DNA of 64,000 nt from Pratylenchus scribneri (lineage: Eukaryota > Nematoda > Chromadorea > Rhabditida > Pratylenchidae), in the NCBI GenBank assembly GCA_030063045.1, contig JAQSEB010000074.1:1-64000 (forward strand), in the 5' to 3' direction. Below the pieces are notes generated by a model. It was given only the letters and a program-made list of their open reading frames with translations. It searched no databases and was not told the DNA's origin. Numbering within the stretch: the first letter of the stretch is position 1; every line of letters starts with the position of its first letter. The position numbers and the translations under genes were made by a program. Of this stretch, positions 47,812 to 58,446 are shown one piece after another.

Positions 47812-49137
47812 TTTGGTAATTTTGAATTTAATTTATTTAATGTAGTGGATTATTTTTAAGTCCAATTAAATTGATGCCACCAATCAGTAAATTGGACCAT
47901 TTCAAGGGAATTAATTGAAAATCGGTTGCTGGAAGGAATGAAGGTAAACAAAAATGAATTCAATTTTATTTGCCTTCTTTCCTTTCAATCATCCGTTTCT
48001 TATGACCGTCTCCAGAATTTCTTTTATTTGCATTTTTCTTTTTTTAAAGGAGCTAAAATTAAAATAGAAATTTGGCGTGGAATGCACGGTGAAGTGTAAT
48101 GTTTCAATTAGCTTCTTCAACTGAAATTGACGGAATAAATGATGGTGGAATCATATTCTTTGATGAGAAAAATTAATAGAAAAAATAAATCCAATTGGAA
48201 TGAATGTAAAAATAATAAATTTATATTTTATTTAAAATTTAATTTATATAATTAGAAGTAAAATAAATAGCTAATAAATTAATTCATCCAATGAATTAAA
48301 ATCGAATTATTTTTAAGAATTCTGATTTTTTGTATTTCATTCCTGAAAGTTTCAATTCTGATTAGAAATATATTTTCAGAATACCGTACTCATTCACTCA
48401 TATATCTAACCAATCCCTCAATTTCTCGAATCCCTCTTATTCGTTTTTTTAAATTAATGCTGCGCACCCTAATTTATTGCCGAAAGTTTCTCAATCTTTT
48501 TGGCAATTTTTGAATGCCATATTCTCAATTATTTTCATCCACATTTTTGTACATAACAATTCCAATTCCAAATATAAAATCATTTCTTTAATTAATGGAA
48601 AATAAAATAAACATCATAGATCAAACCACAACAAACCCTAAACTCTTCACAATTGTGGAATGCAAATATAATATGGGACCTCTGCTTAATTGGCCAAACA
48701 TAAAAAAAGGCCACCTTTAGATGTATATCCCCCAACTAATTTCCATAGGCAACCATCAAAATGTGAAATTCCTTTCTCTTTTGGCCCAATTTCCCTCAAA
48801 TGTGCCTTTTACATCTCTGCCCTCATTTCTCCATTTTTCTTTCAATCACTTTCTGGTTAATTTTCTCTACCTCTGCTGCCAGCTGCCAATATTGGTGACA
48901 ACCTTCCTTCTCCCTCTCACTCTCGTCTCTCGACTAATATTTGTCGAGATAACAAAAGCGAAGGTTTATTTTCTCTTGCCTACATTTTTCGTATAATGAA
49001 TTTTGTAGGTTATGATGCCCTTCCCTTTTTCCATTGATTTATTAACCAAATAAATTTTTTAATTCCATTTCAAACTAATTTAATGGCCAATTCGACTCTC
49101 AAATTTAAATAATTTATTTTACTTATTTTTCAATAGA
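47812..49137. other. Divergent intergenic region
   Basis: Upstream of both the 7TM receptor (minus) and the nuclear receptor (plus). A TTTTTCAATAG motif ends at 49136, one base before the nuclear-receptor ATG, and could be a spliced-leader or cis acceptor. The pyrimidine-rich open stretch at 48721-48996 has an ATG but no splice context or coding texture, and I leave it out. Confidence 0.5.
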
Positions 49138-51630
49138 ATGTTGTCATTAAATCGGAAAAAAGTTTTCAAATGTAAAATTTGTACCCAAAGTTGTGCTTAC
49201 TTTTTTTATGGGGTCAAAGCATGCGAAGGTCTATTTTAATTAAATAAATAAATAAATAAATGGGTGTCTATTTCTATTAATTTGCCCAAAAAGAAATTAA
49301 TTTACCCTAAAAATAATTTTTTTATGCCATACAATTTGGCCAATTCACTTCTTTAGAATCCCTAATTCCAAGCCCCTATCCTCTAATCCCATCCTGAGCA
49401 CTGCCCTGAACCTAAGCCTGAGCCCTAATACCTAGTTTTGACCAAGTTATATAGCCTCAAAAACATAGTATTTTTCGACGCGAAAAATATTTTGATTAAT
49501 TAATTGTTTTTTGGGTAAATTAATATTTTGCCTAAATAAATTTAAAATTTAATTTCTATTTTCAAGGATGCAAACAATTCTTCCGTCGAGTTGTAATCAA
49601 ACAGCAGAAATATTTTTGCTCCAAGGAACAAAAATGCAAAATTACTGGAGGTTTTTTGATGAATTCATTAATTTTGGGGGAATGTTTAAATATTTAGGCG
49701 ATAATTGTCGAGGATGCCGCCTTATAAAATGTTTATTGATGGGAATGAACCCGTTTATGGTTCAATTGAAAATTAAACCCGAAGAGAGGGCCAAAAAGCT
49801 GCAATTCATTGAAGAATTGAAACAAATGCAAAATGCACTTTGGCTTCGAAGGGAACACGAAATGCGCGTTGGTTTTTTTGAGGGCATTTTCCCCCATTTA
49901 TTTACCGTATTTATTCTATTAGAAGCCCAAAGGCTTCTAAGATTCAGAGACTCTCTAGGGTGGACTTCTATTAGAGACTGGGCTTCTAATAGAATAAATA
50001 CGGTATTTTGATTGAAATTAAACAGTTTGGTGATCCGATGGTCCAAATATGGCAAATGATAAATTCGTTGACGCCGGTGGAAAGAATGCATAAACAAATT
50101 TGGGAATCGACAAAATTATTCCCAACGGCCTATACAGAAAGACATGACAGTGTGGAGAGATTATTGCAGGATGACAATGGCCTGATGGGAATGGTGGAAT
50201 ATTTCAAAGTAAATTATTTTAATTGAAATTAATTAATTGAATTTTAATTCAAGTCAGACAATTGCTGGGATAAAGCACATTTTATGGAGGAATTGGAGAC
50301 GAAATCATTCCTTCACAGTGATTATTTAAAATTAATCACCAAAGATTGGTTCCTTTGTGTGGAAACGGCCAAGGGAATGCCATTTTTCAAGAAACTTGAC
50401 ATTTCTGATCAGGTGCACAATTACTCAAATTTTGTGAAATGTATTTAGCTCATTTGCTAATATTTTGACAATATTTCAAATTGAGCTTTAATACCATTAC
50501 ATTAAGCTCTTTTTTTGAAAATTGTTAATCCAACAAATAGGTAATTGGTCCAAAAATTATGACCAATAAACTGAGTGCCTGCATCAGATAATTACCTAAT
50601 TTGTCTTTTTTTTGTCAATAACCTATAAATTTCCATTTTTCATTTAATCAATTCATCAAAATCAACGGATTGATACCACCTTGTCAAAATTACAACTAAT
50701 ATACACTTGAAAAATTGATAAGTATTCAGTTGGATACCCTCAATCATTTTTGGTTATAATTTTATCTAATATTCCTTTATTATGAGTTATTTTCATGCAT
50801 AATTCATTATTGGCCATCCCTTTATAGATTTCACTTCTGAAGGGTTCAATCAATGAAGTTTGCACACTTTCCGCCTCATTTTACTCAAATGCCCGGGGAT
50901 CTGATACAATAACCAGAGCCAATGGATTTGCGCCAATTTGCCAATTGGAGGGCAAAAACTTTCCAAAGAATCAACAGTCAGTGGAGAAATTTTAATTATA
51001 ATTTAAAACTGTCAAAAATTTTACGCACATATAAAAAGAAAAACAATCAATTCATTCATTCAAGTCAAAAATTCATTCAATCTTATATGATTTGGCTTTG
51101 ATTTCAAATCATCATTTTAATGTTTTAATTGTGTTTTTATTGGAAAATGAATTATTAAATTAAAAGCTTTAATTGTTTCTCATTTTATTCCAGTATCCGC
51201 TCAATTTATTTGCGAGCCAATTGTGAGGGAATTGAACGAATTAAGCAGACGGGCATTTGCAATGCGGAATTTGTTCTCCTTTTGGCCATTCTTTACGCCA
51301 ATTCAAGTAATTAATAATTTATGTACAAAATTTTCATTAATATTTAAATTTTTAGATGTAGACAATTTATCAACAAAAGGCAGGGAATTGCTTTATGCCG
51401 AATCGGTTCGATATTCAAAAGCATTGCATCAATTATTACAAGCCAAATATGGCATTTTGCCTGGGGCACAAAAATTTATGGAGGCAATGAGCCTTTTGGA
51501 GGTGGCCGGCAAAATGAAAACTTTGTTGGCTGCTTTTGTCATCAATTTGGAAATGATTTACGAAAGACCAAATAAATCACAAACTTTTCCAAAAGCAATC
51601 GAATTTTATCCAAAAACTTTGGTGAGATGA
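49138..51630 (+). CDS. Nuclear hormone receptor (nematode supplementary NR type)
   Basis: Eight exons (49138-49228, 49567-49650, 49698-49867, 50026-50208, 50254-50412, 50828-50976, 51194-51306, 51356-51630) give 407 aa, all phases matching. The DNA-binding domain starts almost at the N-terminus (about residues 12-80): zinc finger 1 CKIC...ACEGCKQFFRR, with P-box residues EGCKQ, zinc finger 2 CSKEQKC...CRGCRLIKC, then GMNP at the C-terminal extension. The ligand-binding domain (about 180-405) shows ISLLKGS, the helix 3 region, and AEFVLLLAILYANS typical of helix 8. This is the HNF4-derived group greatly expanded in nematodes; ligand and targets are unknown. No obvious AF-2 helix beyond the end (FYPKTLVR). 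Introns 1 and 3 hold MITEs of families B and C. Confidence 0.94.
49313..49492. mobile_element. MITE-like element, family B copy 2
   Basis: In nuclear-receptor intron 1. Reverse orientation relative to the GPCR copy: core CCTGAGCCCTAATACCTAG and arms GCCATACAATTTGGCCAA / TTGACCAAGTTATATAGCC, with ATAGTATTTTTCG at the right end. Confidence 0.8.
49903..50005. mobile_element. MITE-like palindromic element, family C copy 3
   Basis: TACCGTATTTATTCTATTAG at left is inverted exactly at right (CTAATAGAATAAATACGGTA), with GAAGCCCA extending both arms to about 27 bp. Forms most of a 158-nt nuclear-receptor intron (49868-50025). Confidence 0.92.
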
Positions 51631-51635
51631 GACAG

Positions 51636-52460
51636 TAACAAAAATATATTTATCCAATTAAAAACACTTTTTAAATATATTTTATATGTAAATGCAAATG
51701 TATTGTTATTTTTATATTCTTCTATTTATAAATTTAATATTATTCAATGCAAGGCATCATCGAGAACTATAAAAAATTAAATTAATTTTATTATGTATGT
51801 TAGAGAAAATATGGGCAATTGGTAAATGCTAGGATTTATTAAGAAGCTAGGCTGGTAAATTTTCGGAATTTCCGTTTCTAGGCATCGGACAGACTCGGGA
51901 GTAGGTTCATTCATCTCTGCATGTTGATTTTATTTATAGGATTCACTTTTAGACCGGTTTAGAGCTAGGGTTAGGGTTGGGTTCTTAGCATAGGAATCTC
52001 GCGAATCCGGAAGTAAAACAGCTTAAACCGGTCTGAAAGTGAAAAACTTATAAATAAAATTAATTAAGTCGAATCGAATGAGCCTACTCTCGAGTCTGTA
52101 CGACACCTAAAAGCCAAGATTTCCAAAATTGCCCAGCCAAATAGCCTGGGCAATTCCAGAAATGCCTAATTTCCAATAATACCCGCAACATATCGATTGA
52201 ATTTAGGATTGAAGCTTTGAGGTGGTCTAGGACAATGGACAACCATTGAACCGTTATAACTTTTTCGACATTTTCAGTAATTTTTCTGACAATTTAAATC
52301 CATTTTTTAACAAATATATTTATCCAAAAAATATTTTTTAAAGATATTTTATATGTAAATTAAATACCAATGTATTGTTATTTTTATATTCTTCTTTTTA
52401 TAAATTAAAATCAATGCAATGCATCGTCGAGAACTATAAAAAAAAATTAAATTAATTTTA
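51636..52460. repeat. Direct repeat pair (about 150 bp) flanking 520 bp
   Basis: 51636-51790 and 52308-52460 are diverged direct copies: AATATATTTATCCAA, TATTTTATATGTAAAT, AATGTATTGTTATTTTTATA and CGAGAACTATAAAAAA-type end are shared. They abut the 3' ends of two convergent genes. The interval between holds an inverted-repeat element (51858-52128). Confidence 0.8.
51858..52128. mobile_element. MITE-like element with two-part inverted arms (family G)
   Basis: Outer arms 51858-51914 and 52076-52128 (CTCGGGAGTAGGTTCATTC against GAATGAGCCTACTCTCGAG) and inner arms 51926-51961 and 52024-52063 (CACTTTTAGACCGGTTTAG against TAAACCGGTCTGAAAGTG) give nearly 110 bp of inverted repeat. Core has GCTAGGGTTAGGGTTGGG. 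Confidence 0.85.
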
Positions 52461-52468
52461 ATTAAATT

Positions 52469-54272
52469 TTATTTTTTTGACCAACCTTCTCTGGCCTCTT
52501 CCGCATATTTCCTATCGAATGCCAAAACATTGGTCACTTTTTGCGGCTCAAAAATGTCCAATGCTGGTTTCACTTTGTCCATATGCACAAAAAGAAGCAA
52601 TTTTCTTGCCTCACCTTTTGTGTATTTTACCGTGCCACTCATTTTTGCCAAAATCACTTTCTCAACCGCATCTATTAAAAAATGGCACTCTAACTTTGAT
52701 AAATTTATCCTTTCAATTTAGTAATTTAATTGAACAATATTATTTGAATTATCCAAAAGAAGGCAATAAAAATGCCCATAGAACATTTTTGGCCATCATT
52801 TTCATTATTATTACCCAACATTTTGTAGAGTCTTTCTTTTGCCGCCTTTTCATTTTTCCCATCTGCATTCAATGCATCCAAATTTGCCTTTGCCTTTTTG
52901 ACACTTTTATTCAATTCAGCCACCGGATTTCCACTGCCATTTTCATTCAATTCTTCAGAGGAAGTTTTTCCCATGGATTTGTCTTCCGCCGAAAAGAATT
53001 CATTGGCCTATAAATTAATTATAATTAATTCATCAATTTTTGGTCAAAACAGACATTTGTTTTCTCCCCTGGTTGTCCACTAAATTGATATGATGCCCCA
53101 TTCTTCCCTTTGCCCTTATAACGAATATAGCAAAGTGTTTTTGAGTTATCCAAATTTGCATCATCCACAATTTTTGTTAGGCAAAATTTGATGCCATCTT
53201 TGGAAATTTGCTGGAATATTGCCTCATCATTGGTCAACAAAATTCGTGCCACTTGATATTTTTTAAAATGTTGAACCAATCCAGCGAAAAGATCATACTT
53301 GTCTTGGCATTCTTGAGATCTATTGATAGTAAAATTGATGAAAATTACGGTTAAATATTATCTGCTTGTCAGTTTTGAAATTTTTTTTTGTAATTTTGAT
53401 TTAATTTTTCAGAAATGATTATAAAACGAAAAACGATGGTATATTTTAGGTTTCAAATAAATATTTTTGGGGAAAAATTCTAGACATAGTTATAGATAAT
53501 ACGTAATGACAAAAATACATTAATGGAACTCAATGAAATCAGAAAATTAATAATTTTTTATTTCCTTAGAAATATAAATTTTTGAATTTAATCAAATTGA
53601 GGAGAAAATACTAATTTATTTAGCCAATTTTGATAATAAATTAATCAATTTTCGAGTTAAATAATTGGAGAATAATTTTAGATACCCGTGGCCAATGCCA
53701 ATAATAATACTGTATCGGTTTGTATCGTATCCCCACTTCTTCTTTTTCCTAATCGCCCCGTCACCCTATCAATCAAATATTGCCCCAAGCTGCCTTTTTT
53801 TAAACTGACATTTTTCTCTCTCCTCCTTCTTATCCCTTTTCACATTCACATTTTCATCATATTTTCCACACAATAAAAAAGAATAATTTTAAAATGGATT
53901 CGCCTCTAATCCCTCTCCCATTAATTGGGCCATTGGGGATGGGTCTTAGGCTCAGGCCCGAGACAGGGGCAAAAGTCTAGACCCAACTCTCGCCTACAAC
54001 AACTTTAGCCCTAGATTAGTAGGACTAATATCCGTAACCAATTTTTCAATTAAATTATTTCGAGAATAATTTCGAGAATAATTTTAAAAATACCCGCAAA
54101 GGTATCCTTTATAATCTGCCTCCTCCCCAATGTCCACATTTGCGTATACTTCATTGTATTCATGCACATAATCCAGGAAAACAACTTCAAAAAATTTGCC
54201 ATCCTCAATGCATTCAATGCCAATGAAGCAGAAAATTAATCCGAGAAGAAGAAGGAGGAAATTAAAATTCAT
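52469..54272 (-). CDS. Unrecognised secreted protein, 279 aa
   Basis: Four exons (54272-54094, 53319-53055, 53007-52815, 52671-52469) give 279 aa. Start at 54272 opens on a signal peptide (MNFNFLLLLLGLIFCFIGIEC); upstream in-frame sequence lacks an ATG. The mature protein is acidic at first (YNEVYANVDIGEEADYKG), then mixed (QHFKKYQVARILLTNDEAIF), with a hydrophilic Lys/Ala/Asn segment (VKKAKANLDALNADGKNEKA) that may form a coiled coil, and a basic C-terminus ending SKK. Cysteines are few (about six). No transmembrane segment after the signal. I do not recognise a family. Intron 1 (774 nt) contains a family E repeat. It is convergent with the nuclear receptor. Confidence 0.72.
53690..54030. 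repeat. Dispersed repeat, family E copy 2
   Basis: In intron 1 of the 279-aa gene. Shares CAATCAAATATTGCCCCAA, CCCATTAATTGGGCCATTGG, CAACTTTAGCCCTAGATTAG with copy 3 near 60.5 kb, and the reverse complement with copy 1. Confidence 0.78.
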
Positions 54273-54764
54273 TTTTCGGTCAAATTTCAAATGCTATAAT
54301 TGCTTTTTGAATTAATTTTAATTCGACTTAAATATGCAAAAATTAATTCCCTCATACAAAAATTTTTCTATTAAATTCCAAAATGGAAAATTTATCAGCT
54401 GAATAAATACAAAAATGATTTCATTTTAATTTCTAATTTAGAATTTACTTCATTTTTTAAAAATTTCAATTTTCCCAAAACAGCTAGGCAAATTTAGTAA
54501 ATAAAATTTTAAAAATTTTCCATGGTTCAAATTATCAAAAATCATTCGTTTGAATTCAGACTAAAGTTTAATTCTTTTTTTTTACTTCTAGATGATGTGA
54601 TTTTTTCTATTTTTCGAATCCAAAATCAAAATTCAGTTTTAATTAGAATTTAAATATATTGAATAATTTTATTTGTACAATAAATAATTCATAAATATAA
54701 AGGAAAATATTTTATTCATCAAAATTAATTAAAAATTGATAGATTTATTTCCGAAAAAACGTTT
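54273..54764. other. Upstream flank of the 279-aa gene
   Basis: AT-rich, presumably promoter of the minus-strand gene; leads into the 25-bp array. No exon seen. Confidence 0.5.
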
Positions 54765-57700
54765 TTGTTCATCCAAACATTTTGTGTTTTTGTTCATCCA
54801 AATATTTTGTGTTTTTGTACAACCAAACATTTTGTGTTTTTGTTCATCCAAATATTTTGTGTTTTTGTACAACCAAACATTTTGTGTTTTTGTTCATCCA
54901 AACATTTTGTGTTTTGTTCATCCAAACATTTTGTGTTTTTGTTCATCCAAACATTTTGTGTTTTTGTTCATCCAAACATTTTGTGTTTTTGTTCATCCAA
55001 ACATTTTATGTTTTTGTTCATCCAAACATTTTATGTTTTTGTTCATCCAAACATTTTGTGTTTTTGTTCATCCAAACATTTTATGTTTTTGTCCATCCAA
55101 ACATTTTGTGTTTTTGTTCATCCAAACATTTTGTGTTTTTGTTCATCCAAACATTTTATGTTTTTGTTCATCCAAACATTTTATATTTTTGTTCATCCAA
55201 ACATTTTATGTTTTTGTTCATCCAAACATTTTATGTTTTTGTTCATCCAAACATTTTGTGTTTTTGTTCATCCAAACATTTTGTGTTTTTGTTCATCCAA
55301 ACATTTTATGTTTTTGTTCATCCAAACATTTTATGTTTTTGTTCATCCAAACATTTTATGTTTTTGTTCATCCAAACATTTTGTGTTTTTGTTCATCCAA
55401 ACATTTAATGTTTTTGTTCATCCAAACATTGTTCATCCAAACATTTTGTGTTTTTGTTCATCCAAACGTTTTGTGTTTTTGTTCATCCAAACATTTTATG
55501 TTTTTGTTCATCCAAACATTTTATGTTTTTGTTCATCCAAACATTTAATGTTTTTGTTCATCCAAACATTGTTCATCCAAACATTTTGTGTTTTTGTTCA
55601 TTCAAACATTTTGTGTTTTGTTCATCCAAACATTTTGTGTTTTTGTTCATCCAAACATTTTGTGTTTTTGTTCATCCAAACATTTTGTGTTTTTGTTCAT
55701 CCAAACATTTTGTGTTTTTGTTCATTCAAACATTTTGTGTTTTGTTCATCCAAACATTTTGTGTTTTTGTTCATCCAAACATTTTGTGTTTTGTTCATCC
55801 AAACATTTTGTGTTTTTGTTCATCCAAACATTTTGTGTTTTTGTTCATCCAAACATTTTGTGTTTTTGTTCATCCAAACATTTTGTGTTTTTGTTCATCC
55901 AAACATTTAATGTTTTTGTTCATCCAAACATTGTTCATCCAAACATTTTGTGTTTTTGTTCATTCAAACATTTTGTGTTTTGTTCATCCAAACATTTTGT
56001 GTTTTTGTTCATCCAAACATTTTGTGTTTTTGTTCATCCAAACATTTTGTGTTTTTGTTCATCCAAATATTTTGTGTTTTTGTACAACCAAACATTTTGT
56101 GTTTTTGTTCATCCAAACATTTTGTGTTTTGTTCATCCAAACATTTTGTGTTTTTGTTCATCCAAACATTTTGTGTTTTTGTTCATCCAAATATTTTGTG
56201 TTTTTGTACAACCAAACATTTTGTGTTTTTGTTCATCCAAATATTTTGTGTTTTTGTACAACCAAACATTTTGTGTTTTTGTTCATCCAAACATTTTGTG
56301 TTTTGTTCATCCAAACATTTTGTGTTTTTGTACAACCAAACATTTTGTGTTTTTGTTCATCCAAATATTTTGTGTTTTTGTACAACCAAACATTTTGTGT
56401 TTTTGTTCATCCAAACATTTTGTGTTTTGTTCATCCAAACATTTTGTGTTTTTGTTCATCCAAACATTTTGTGTTTTTGTTCATCCAAACATTTTGTGTT
56501 TTTGTTCATCCAAACATTTTATGTTTTTGTTCATCCAAACATTTTATGTTTTTGTTCATCCAAACATTTTGTGTTTTTGTTCATCCAAACATTTTATGTT
56601 TTTGTCCATCCAAACATTTTGTGTTTTTGTTCATCCAAACATTTTGTGTTTTTGTTCATCCAAACATTTTATGTTTTTGTTCATCCAAACATTTTATATT
56701 TTTGTTCATCCAAACATTTTATGTTTTTGTTCATCCAAACATTTTATGTGTTTGTTCATCCAAACATTTTGTGTTTTTGTTCATCCAAACATTTTGTGTT
56801 TTTGTTCATCCAAACATTTTATGTTTTTGTTCATCCAAACATTTTATGTTTTTATTCATCCAAACATTTTATGTTTTTGTTCATCCAAACATTTTGTGTT
56901 TTTGTTCATCCAAACATTTAATGTTTTTGTTCATCCAAACATTGTTCATCCAAACATTTTGTGTTTTTGTTCATCCAAACGTTTTGTGTTTTTGTTCATC
57001 CAAACATTTTATGTTTTTGTTCATCCAAACATTTTATGTTTTTGTTCATCCAAACATTTAATGTTTTTGTTCATCCAAACATTGTTCATCCAAACATTTT
57101 GTGTTTTTGTTCATTCAAACATTTTGTGTTTTGTTCATCCAAACATTTTGTGTTTTTGTTCATCCAAACATTTTGTGTTTTTGTTCATCCAAACATTTTG
57201 TGTTTTTGTTCATCCAAACATTTTGTGTTTTTGTTCATTCAAACATTTTGTGTTTTGTTCATCCAAACATTTTGTGTTTTTGTTCATCCAAACATTTTGT
57301 GTTTTGTTCATCCAAACATTTTGTGTTTTTGTTCATCCAAACATTTTGTGTTTTTGTTCATCCAAACATTTTGTGTTTTTGTTCATCCAAACATTTTGTG
57401 TTTTTGTTCATCCAAACATTTAATGTTTTTGTTCATCCAAACATTGTTCATCCAAACATTTTGTGTTTTTGTTCATTCAAACATTTTGTGTTTTGTTCAT
57501 CCAAACATTTTGTGTTTTTGTTCATCCAAACATTTTGTGTTTTTGTTCATCCAAACATTTTGTGTTTTTGTTCATCCAAACATTTTGTGTTTTTGTTCAT
57601 TCAAACATTTTGTGTTTTGTTCATCCAAACATTTTGTGTTTTTGTTCATCCAAACATTTTGTGTTTTGTTCATCCAAACATTTTGTGTTTTTGTTCATCC

Positions 57701-57800
57701 AAACATTTTGTGTTTTTGTTCATCCAAACATTCTGTGTTTTTGTTCATCCAAACATTATATGTTTTTGTTTCATCCAAACATTATGTGTTTTTGTTTCCA
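54765..57800. repeat. Satellite-like array, 25-bp unit with higher-order structure
   Basis: About 120 copies of GTTCATCCAAACATTTTGTG + TTTTT. Frequent variants: TTTTATG for TTTTGTG, CATTCAAAC, ATCCAAATA, and TACAACC for TTCATCC; shortened 23-bp (one T-run deletion) and 14-bp units also occur. Marker variants recur at fixed distance: ATTTTATATTTT at 55178 and 56691, AAACG at 55467 and 56980, TACAACC at 54818 and 56331, all 1513 bp apart, so about 1.25 kb of the array was duplicated. Inside it a 362-bp block repeats (55588/55950, 57101/57463). No forward frame contains stops, giving ORFs of up to 611 codons that rotate through VFVHPNILCFCSSKHFVFLF-type peptides; these are artefacts of the repeat. 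Confidence 0.95.
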
Positions 57801-57812
57801 TAAACCTTTCCA

Positions 57813-58047
57813 ATTACCGTATTTTACTATTAGTAAACCCCATATCGGCTTTGAATTACTGTACTTCTTGATAAACTTTTTGAGACAAAATTTTATTGCT
57901 TTTCTTATTAGTGCCATTGGGCTCTATACAAAAACGCTATAGTCTGTACAAAAAAGTCTACAGATAACAAAGTTAGATCATTTTTGCCCATTTTTGTGGC
58001 TTCGAAAATTATTAACCCAAAGGTTACTAATAGGAAGAAACGGTAAT
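57813..58047. mobile_element. MITE-like element, family C copy 4
   Basis: ATTACCGTATTTTACTATTA at the left, TACTAATAGGAAGAAACGGTAAT at the right (imperfect inverse). Interior shared with 23.9 kb. Directly abuts the end of the 25-bp array. Confidence 0.78.
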
Positions 58048-58446
58048 TTTATAATTGCAAATGAGTCATTCTGCTCATATTTTCCAAATTTTCCTGGGCA
58101 TTCTCCGTCGACGAATTTTAAGTCTATGATTGTACGGTGATCACCTTGGTGAATTTCAGTGAGGTATCCACCGTCATCACTAGTCGATTCACTGTTTTTC
58201 AACACAAATGTTCACCAAAAAACTTGAAAATTAACTCTATTTTGTATAAATAATTCATATTTCATAAAATATAAAAAGAATAATTCTTTTTAATTATCAA
58301 AATTAAATAAAAAATAATATCAAATATCAATTATATTTGCGAATAAATTGTTTCCATGCTTTCATTTGGCTCATTTTCATCATTATTTTGGGTTGGCTCT
58401 ATTATTTCATCTTTTGACCTCACAAATTCCTTAAAATTTTGATAAA
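58048..58446. other. 3' flank of the CD36-family gene
   Basis: AT-rich; holds the 3' UTR of the minus-strand scavenger receptor. An open minus-strand stretch (57978-58205) overlaps the MITE and is not credible. Confidence 0.5.

Noticed and set aside
48721..48996. 91-codon ORF starting MYIPQLISIG
   Set aside because: Pyrimidine-rich composition, no splice signals, no domain, and it lies in a divergent promoter region.
49861..50030. MITE inserted into a nuclear-receptor exon
   Set aside because: The open frame runs into the element only by chance; a GTTGGT donor at 49868 and AACAG acceptor at 50025 place it in an intron with matching phase.
54736..57942. Very long forward ORFs (up to 611 codons) rich in VFVHPNILCF-type peptides
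   Set aside because: They are products of a 25-bp tandem repeat without stops; all three frames are open at once, no splice or start context exists, and overlapping ORFs have the same text in different frames.
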